This document shows positions 6,031 through 9,816 of a DNA stretch of 9,816 nucleotides, piece by piece. Under the pieces are notes generated by a model. The model was not told the DNA's origin and searched no databases. It worked only from the letters and a program-made list of their open reading frames with translations. The first letter of the stretch is position 1. Each line of letters begins with the position of its first letter. The DNA is from Acidaminococcaceae bacterium (GTDB lineage Bacteria > Bacillota > Negativicutes > Acidaminococcales > Acidaminococcaceae): contig JAQUUF010000032.1 of NCBI GenBank assembly GCA_028693975.1, forward strand, positions 1 to 9,816, written 5' to 3'. Made by a program: the position numbers and the translations under genes.

Positions 6031-7476
6031 ATGACAATAAAAGTCTATAATACCTTAACCAAACAAAAAGAAGAGTTTAAACCTATTCACGAAGGCCAGG
6101 TCGGTATCTATGTCTGCGGTGTTACTCCCTATAATCACCCTCATGTAGGGAACGCTCGTCCTTTTGTGACTTGGGATGTAATCCGTCGTTTCTTTGAGCA
6201 TGAGGGTTATGATGTTACTCATATCCAAAATTTTACCGATGTTGATGACAAAATCATCAATAAGGCTAATGAAGAAAAAGTAGCTTGGGATGAAATTCCT
6301 AAGCGTTATATCAAATCATATTTTGAAGTTATGGATAAACTTAATGTGAAACGTGCCCATGTTTATCCTAAGGTTTCTGACCATATTCCTGAGATTATTG
6401 CTACAGTCCAAACCTTGATTGACAAAGGACATGCTTATGTATTAGACGGGGATGTCTATTATCGAGTAGAGAGCTTTGAACATTATGGCGAACTCAGTGG
6501 TCGTAATCTAGACGATATGATGGCTGGAGCGAGAGTGGGCGTAGACGACCGTAAGGAGAATCCTATGGATTTTGCTTTGTGGAAGAGCGCCAAGCCGGGG
6601 GAACCGGCCTGGGAGAGTCCTTGGGGTCAGGGAAGACCTGGGTGGCATATTGAATGCTCTACCATGAGCATGAAATACTTAGGCGAAACCTTTGACTTCC
6701 ATGGCGGCGGCAGTGATTTGATTTTCCCACATCACGAGAATGAGATTGCTCAATCCGAGGGATGTACTGGTTGTCATCCTTTTGTACATTACTGGCTGCA
6801 TAATGGTTTCATTACTGTTAATGAGGAGAAAATGTCTAAATCATTAGGTAATTTCTTTATGGTAGTAGACATCTTGGAGCATTTCGAGCCAGAGGTTTTG
6901 CGGTTCTTTATCCTGTCGACGCACTATCGTAGTCCTTTGGACTTCAGTGATGAGAGATTGCAAGAAGCTAAGAAGAGCTTGAGCCGTTTAGCTACAGCTC
7001 AAGAGAATTTGCAGGAATTATACCGTATTATCAGTGTAGGTCCTAGCGAAGCAAGCCTTAAGCTGAGGGAGCAGCTTGGAACTATTCGGACTGCGTTCCT
7101 GGAAGCGATGCGCGATGATTTCAATACTGCTTTGGCTATCAGCTATTGGTTTGCCTTGGCAAAGGAGATTAATGTTTATCATCAAGCCGTTATTGGTGGA
7201 CAAACCAAGCCGGATGGCAAATTAGTAGATGAGATGCAGCAATTATTTGCTGAGATGGCGGGAATTATTGGTGTCCTGGAAAATAAACAAGCAACTGAGC
7301 CCAAAACGACAGAAGAAGCTGCAGCGGATCAAGCTATTGAAGCTTTGGTAGCAGAGCGCCAGAGTGCTCGTAAGGCGAAGGATTTTGCCAAGGCTGATGC
7401 TATTAGGGACCAATTGGCTGCCCAAGGTATCATTTTGGAGGATACGCCTCAAGGCGTACGGTGGAAAAAACAGTGA
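6031..7476 (+). CDS. cysS: Cysteinyl-tRNA synthetase
   Basis: This class I synthetase charges tRNA-Cys with cysteine. The 481-residue protein has all family landmarks. The HIGH-type motif reads HVGN (38-41) in CGVTPYNHPHVGNARP. The zinc ligands that discriminate cysteine are in their usual places: Cys29, Cys209, His234 and Glu238 (GWHIECS and FPHHENEIAQSE). KMSKS is at 267-271. The C-terminal end LEDTPQGVRW is typical. A Ser/Glu/Ala-rich helical DALR-type region lies between about 340 and 430. AAGGAG (6017-6022), overlapping the gltX TAA, serves the ATG at 6031, 12 bases after gltX. The stop overlaps the likely mrnC start as GTGA. Bacillus has cysE between gltX and cysS; it is absent here. 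Confidence 0.97.
   Translation: MTIKVYNTLTKQKEEFKPIHEGQVGIYVCGVTPYNHPHVGNARPFVTWDVIRRFFEHEGYDVTHIQNFTDVDDKIINKANEEKVAWDEIPKRYIKSYFEVMDKLNVKRAHVYPKVSDHIPEIIATVQTLIDKGHAYVLDGDVYYRVESFEHYGELSGRNLDDMMAGARVGVDDRKENPMDFALWKSAKPGEPAWESPWGQGRPGWHIECSTMSMKYLGETFDFHGGGSDLIFPHHENEIAQSEGCTGCHPFVHYWLHNGFITVNEEKMSKSLGNFFMVVDILEHFEPEVLRFFILSTHYRSPLDFSDERLQEAKKSLSRLATAQENLQELYRIISVGPSEASLKLREQLGTIRTAFLEAMRDDFNTALAISYWFALAKEINVYHQAVIGGQTKPDGKLVDEMQQLFAEMAGIIGVLENKQATEPKTTEEAAADQAIEALVAERQSARKAKDFAKADAIRDQLAAQGIILEDTPQGVRWKKQ
7443..7458 (+). other. Perfect hairpin at the cysS 3' end just before the mrnC start
   Basis: TACGCC (7443-7448) and GGCGTA (7453-7458) form a perfect 6-bp stem with a TCAA loop. It ends 2 bases before the proposed mrnC ribosome site (7460-7465). 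The hairpin is made from codons for the conserved CysS tail (DTPQGVRW), so it may be chance. Its place next to an RNase start codon makes it worth recording. Confidence 0.3.
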
Positions 7477-7937
7477 GATTTGAACAGTATCAAATGATTA
7501 AAAAACACGCTTTGGCCGCTTGTGGGCAGAAGCTAACACTCAAAGACCCTACTCAGCTTAATCCTGTTATTTTGGCCTATATAGGCGATGTGGTGTTTTC
7601 TCTTTATGTGAGACTGCGCTTGATACCTACTTCGGGTCAGGTACGTGTCGTTCATGATTTGGGTGCTAAGATTGTATCGGCGGTTATGCAAGCCAAAGCT
7701 ATGGATGCGTTAGAGACAGAGCTGGATGCAGAGGAACTAGCTGTTGCTAAGCGAGGACGTAATACTAAATCCACAGTGCCCAAGAGCGCTTCTGTCCGCG
7801 AATATCGCCAAGGAACGGCTTTTGAGGCATTGGTAGGATATTTGTTCCTTATGGACAAGGAAGCTAGGCTGGAGCAGATTTTGGACAAATCCTTTGCTTA
7901 TATTCAAGCAGTGATGCAAGAAGAACGAGGTAAATAA
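7473..7937 (+). CDS. mrnC: Mini-ribonuclease III
   Basis: Mini-III is an RNase III-like enzyme without a double-stranded RNA-binding domain. In Bacillus it matures the ends of 23S rRNA. The 154-residue protein shows the family core: LNPVILAYIGD with the catalytic-type Asp39, VHDLGAKIVSA, KRGRN (93-97), and TAFEALVGYLFL with the catalytic-type Glu118. I prefer GTG 7473. It overlaps the cysS TGA as GTGA, a classic coupled junction, and has GGTGGA (7460-7465) 7 bases upstream. A GTG at 7461 (4 residues longer) and an ATG at 7494 (7 residues shorter) remain possible. The stop is followed with no gap by the thyX ATG. It lies one gene before rlmB, which acts on the same 23S rRNA. Confidence 0.9.
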   Translation: MRFEQYQMIKKHALAACGQKLTLKDPTQLNPVILAYIGDVVFSLYVRLRLIPTSGQVRVVHDLGAKIVSAVMQAKAMDALETELDAEELAVAKRGRNTKSTVPKSASVREYRQGTAFEALVGYLFLMDKEARLEQILDKSFAYIQAVMQEERGK

Positions 7938-8633
7938 ATGATGCAGGTTAAATTAATAAGATATACGCCGGAGCCGGATAAAACAGTAGCTATGAGTGCT
8001 AGGTTGTGCTATTCTCCTATTGGTGCGGCACAACTGGAAGAGAAAATCAGCGATGAGCAGGCTGCTAAACTAGTGCGTAAATTAGGGCAAATGGGGCATG
8101 CATCGACTTTTGAGCATGTGTCTTTTACCTTTGCCATTGAAGGCGTATCCAGAGTGCTTACCCACCAGTTGGTGCGCCATCGCATAGCATCTTATTCACA
8201 GCAATCTCAAAGGTATGTGAAGGAGCATGATTTTGAGACGATTATGCCACCTACTATTGCTGCTCGTCCAGAGGCTAAGGCTCAGTTTGAAGCACTGTGC
8301 AAGGAGATTCAAGAGCTGTATAACGAGTGGACTGAAGCTGGCGTGCTACCGGAAGATGCCCGGTATATTTTGCCCAATGCTGCCGAGACCAAGATAGTGG
8401 TTACTATGAATGCGCGCAGTTTGCTGCACTTCTTTGAATTGCGCTGTTGCACTAGAGCTCAGTGGGAGATTAGGGCTTTGGCCAATAAAATGCTGGAAGA
8501 AGTTAAGCTAGTGGCCCCGGTTCTTTTTGAAAATGCAGGACCGACTTGCGTTACTCAAGGCGTATGCCATGAGGGCGCCATGAGTTGTGGCCGTTTGGCG
8601 CAGATTTTGGCAGCCAAGCAGCAGAAAAAATAA
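7938..8633 (+). CDS. thyX: Flavin-dependent thymidylate synthase ThyX
   Basis: ThyX methylates dUMP to dTMP using methylenetetrahydrofolate and NADPH with FAD. It leaves tetrahydrofolate rather than dihydrofolate, so it does not depend on dihydrofolate reductase. The signature RHRxxSxxxxSxR is read as RHRIASYSQQSQR (80-92). Other conserved parts are GHASTFEHVSFTF (53-65), ARYILPNAAETK (141-152), and NARSLLHFFELRCCTRAQWEIR (158-179 region) with the dUMP-binding Arg cluster. The tail carries Cys204, Cys210 and Cys217 in CVTQGVCHEGAMSCGR, a pattern I recall from Firmicute members and which may bind metal (inference). The 231-residue length is normal. ATG 7938 directly follows the mrnC TAA. GAGG (7927-7930) lies 7 bases upstream, and a second ATG at 7941 could also serve. 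A terminator follows. Confidence 0.96.
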   Translation: MMQVKLIRYTPEPDKTVAMSARLCYSPIGAAQLEEKISDEQAAKLVRKLGQMGHASTFEHVSFTFAIEGVSRVLTHQLVRHRIASYSQQSQRYVKEHDFETIMPPTIAARPEAKAQFEALCKEIQELYNEWTEAGVLPEDARYILPNAAETKIVVTMNARSLLHFFELRCCTRAQWEIRALANKMLEEVKLVAPVLFENAGPTCVTQGVCHEGAMSCGRLAQILAAKQQKK

Positions 8634-8642
8634 ATATTATAT

Positions 8643-8680
8643 GGGGTTGTGGGGGAATACTATTCTCCACAGCCTTTTTT
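8643..8680 (+). terminator. Intrinsic terminator after thyX
   Basis: A long GC-rich stem pairs GGTTGTGG (8645-8652) with CCACAGCC (8667-8674). It continues above through a single bulged G and AAT/ATT pairs to an ACT loop (8659-8661). Six T (8675-8680) follow directly. It begins 9 bases after the thyX stop. Confidence 0.88.
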
Positions 8681-8681
8681 A

Positions 8682-8690
8682 TGCTACAAT
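8682..8690 (+). promoter_or_regulatory. Extended -10 promoter for rlmB
   Basis: TGC followed by TACAAT (8685-8690) is a good extended -10 element starting one base after the terminator T run. No good -35 exists: TTCTCC (8663-8668, 16-base spacer) is the best, with three matches, and lies in the terminator stem. Start would be near 8697. Confidence 0.6.
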
Positions 8691-8700
8691 AGCATTGTAG
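8684..8700. promoter_or_regulatory. Perfect dyad over the rlmB -10 box (possible operator)
   Basis: CTACAATAGCATTGTAG is a perfect 7-bp inverted repeat with a 3-base centre. It covers the whole -10 hexamer and the expected start site. This is where a repressor would block initiation, but it could also be a 5' RNA stem or chance. No matching second copy is seen in the window. Confidence 0.35.
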
Positions 8701-8713
8701 TAAACGAGGGCGA

Positions 8714-8776
8714 GTGGATACGAACTGGCGCTTGTTAGAAAATGAACGTACGCTAAATTATTTATTGGACAAATAA
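8714..8776 (+). CDS. Possible 20-codon small ORF upstream of rlmB
   Basis: From GTG 8714 to TAA 8774-8776 the sequence encodes a 20-residue peptide, (M)DTNWRLLENERTLNYLLDK. It falls entirely between the rlmB promoter and the rlmB start. GAGGG (8706-8710) precedes the GTG by only 3 bases, which is short. The stop codon is part of the rlmB ribosome site, and the frame is the same as rlmB, so readthrough would add residues to RlmB. The peptide reads like an ordinary amphipathic helix and not a run of one amino acid, so a classical attenuation leader is not indicated. It could be a small protein, a coupling leader, or a remnant of a longer rlmB N-terminus. Not recognised. Confidence 0.25.
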   Translation: MDTNWRLLENERTLNYLLDK

Positions 8777-8785
8777 GGAGATATT

Positions 8786-9529
8786 ATGTCAGACGCGATT
8801 GTTGGCCGTAATGCAGTATTAGAAGCTCTGAAACGAGGGCGATCTTTAAATAAGTTATACATTCTCGACGGTGCTAGAGGAGGTAGTATCGGCGAAATAA
8901 CGGCACTTGCCAGAGAGAGCAGGGTTCCGATTGAATATACACGGCTAGAGAAATTGGATGAACTAGCGGCAGGTATGCGACATCAAAGTGTCGTTGCCTT
9001 AGGGGCGCCTATTGAGTTCCAAAGCTTGGAAACCGTTTTGGCGACAGTTAAGGCTAAGGCCAAAGTGCCGTTTCTTTTGCTCCTAGATGAGCTGCAAGAT
9101 CCACAAAACGTGGGAGCTCTGATTAGAACTGCCAATGCCGCCGGAGTAGACGCAGTGCTTTTGCCGAGCCGCCGCAGTTGTCCTTTGAATGCGGTGGTGT
9201 CCAAGATTAGTGCTGGAGCTGTAGAGTATGTACCTGTGGTGCAGATTGGTAATATTTCTCAGACGATACAGGAGCTGCAAAAGCAAGGGTTTTGGGTTAT
9301 TGGAGCAGATATGGCTGGCGAGAGTCAGTACTATGAGGCTGATTTAACAGGTGCTATTGTGGTTGTAGTTGGTGCTGAAGGCAAAGGGCTGGGGCGCTTA
9401 GTAAAAGAGAAATGTGACCTTTTGGTACGCATTCCTATGCTAGGCCAAGTAGCCTCGCTCAATGCTTCGGTGGCTGGGGCCATTTTGCTATATGAGGTAG
9501 TGCGCCAAAGAAGTCTGTGTAAGAATTGA
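8786..9529 (+). CDS. rlmB: 23S rRNA 2'-O-ribose methyltransferase of the RlmB/TrmH (SpoU) family
   Basis: This is a SPOUT-fold methyltransferase that transfers methyl from S-adenosylmethionine to a ribose 2'-O in 23S rRNA (G2251 in E. coli). The first ~75 residues form the RNA-binding SpoU substrate domain (IVGRNAVLEALKRG, 5-18, and RHQSVVALGAP, 65-75). The catalytic domain carries all three motifs. Motif 1 is LDELQDPQNVGALIRTANAA (100-119), with Asn108 and the catalytic-type Arg114. Motif 2 is VVVVGAEGKGLG (192-203). Motif 3 is IPMLGQVASLNASVAGAILL (216-235), containing the knotted cofactor site. Length (247) is normal. ATG 8786 follows TAAGGAG (8774-8780) by 5 bases. It is transcribed apart from thyX, from its own extended -10 promoter. 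The yacP gene that often follows in relatives is absent; sigH comes next. Confidence 0.95.
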   Translation: MSDAIVGRNAVLEALKRGRSLNKLYILDGARGGSIGEITALARESRVPIEYTRLEKLDELAAGMRHQSVVALGAPIEFQSLETVLATVKAKAKVPFLLLLDELQDPQNVGALIRTANAAGVDAVLLPSRRSCPLNAVVSKISAGAVEYVPVVQIGNISQTIQELQKQGFWVIGADMAGESQYYEADLTGAIVVVVGAEGKGLGRLVKEKCDLLVRIPMLGQVASLNASVAGAILLYEVVRQRSLCKN

Positions 9530-9554
9530 CGGAGCTCATAGAACAAGGTATAAT
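9526..9554 (+). promoter_or_regulatory. sigH promoter overlapping the rlmB stop codon
   Basis: TTGACG (9526-9531), a 17-base spacer and TATAAT (9549-9554) match the sigma-A consensus at 11 of 12 positions. The rlmB TGA (9527-9529) lies within the -35. Start is expected near 9561, giving a leader of about 25 bases before sigH. No terminator separates rlmB from sigH, so readthrough may also feed it. Confidence 0.8.
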
Positions 9555-9585
9555 CTAGGGCATCAAACACTGGAGAGGGAGAAAC

Positions 9586-9816
9586 ATGGTCAAAAAGCTA
9601 ATTAATGAACCGTATGCCATTTTTGCAACCATGACCGACGAAGAAATTATCACCGATGTGGGGTTGCATAATAATCTTATTGCGCAGGAATATCTTCTGC
9701 AAAAATATCGTAATTTTGTGCGAGCCAAGGCCAGAAGTTATTTTTTAATTGGTGCCGAGAAAGAAGATATCATCCAAGAAGGTATGATTGGCCTCTACAA
9801 AGCAATTCGCGATTTT
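9586..9816 (+). CDS. sigH: RNA polymerase sigma factor SigH (Spo0H type), 5' part only
   Basis: The first 77 codons of a sigma-70-family factor are present; the frame is open to the window edge. The sequence ARSYFLIGAEKEDIIQEGMI followed by GLYKAIRDF (49-77) is the sigma region 2.1-2.2 core that binds the RNA polymerase beta' clamp. Its wording is typical of the SigH/Spo0H branch, which in Bacillus controls entry into stationary phase, sporulation and competence. Residues 18-48 (DEEIITDVGLHNNLIAQEYL) form the start of region 2. The start is ATG 9586, behind GGAGAGGGAG (9572-9581). Position at the end of the radA-rlmB neighbourhood is the conserved location of sigH. Its promoter looks like a housekeeping one. 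The -10 and -35 recognition regions are partly or wholly outside the window, so its regulon cannot be judged. Confidence 0.9.
   Translation, partial: MVKKLINEPYAIFATMTDEEIITDVGLHNNLIAQEYLLQKYRNFVRAKARSYFLIGAEKEDIIQEGMIGLYKAIRDF

Noticed and set aside
7461..7463. GTG 7461 as mrnC start
   Set aside because: Possible, but only a weak AAGG lies upstream, whereas GTG 7473 has a better site and a GTGA overlap with the cysS stop.
1..9816. Mobile elements, CRISPR arrays, phage or defence genes, rRNA or tRNA genes
   Set aside because: I saw no transposase or integrase motifs, regularly spaced repeats or tRNA-like folds; nearly all bases belong to recognised housekeeping genes.

Overview
This window looks like a chromosomal housekeeping region from a low-to-moderate GC Firmicute. 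All genes are on the + strand and tightly packed. The order is radA, carD, PIN/TRAM membrane protein, ispD-ispF fusion, gltX, cysS, mrnC, thyX, rlmB, sigH. This is a variant of the clpC-radA-...-sigH neighbourhood known from Bacillus and Clostridia. The sigH start, the fused ispDF, and carD where Bacillus has disA suggest a clostridial-type or Negativicutes anaerobe. That placement is inference from gene order and protein style, not from a database match.

Layout. Positions 1-114 hold the last 37 codons of an unidentified gene that overlaps radA. RadA (107-1465) is a recombination and repair ATPase. Two tandem sigma-A-type promoters (1512-1579) then drive carD (RNA polymerase-binding regulator), a four-helix membrane PIN/TRAM protein and the bifunctional isoprenoid enzyme IspDF. 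This unit closes with an intrinsic terminator at 4475-4504. The -35 box of the next promoter lies mainly in the terminator loop. That promoter starts a unit for translation and nucleotide synthesis: gltX, cysS, mrnC (Mini-III RNase for 23S rRNA maturation) and thyX (flavin-dependent thymidylate synthase). A second terminator (8643-8680) is followed one base later by another extended -10. That promoter serves rlmB (23S rRNA 2'-O-methyltransferase), possibly preceded by a 20-codon ORF. Finally, a consensus-like promoter overlapping the rlmB stop drives sigH, which is cut by the window edge at codon 77.

The genes cover core information processing: two aminoacyl-tRNA synthetases, two enzymes of 23S rRNA processing or modification, a transcription initiation regulator and a sigma factor, plus isoprenoid and dTMP synthesis. 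I see no mobile element, CRISPR array, tRNA/rRNA gene, phage gene or defence system, and I do not think an undescribed multi-gene system is present. The most interesting signals are fine-scale. They are an internal Shine-Dalgarno and ATG at the IspD/IspF domain junction, paired promoters 38 bp apart before carD, two terminator-promoter overlaps of the same design, a perfect dyad on the rlmB -10 box, and a small ORF in frame with rlmB.
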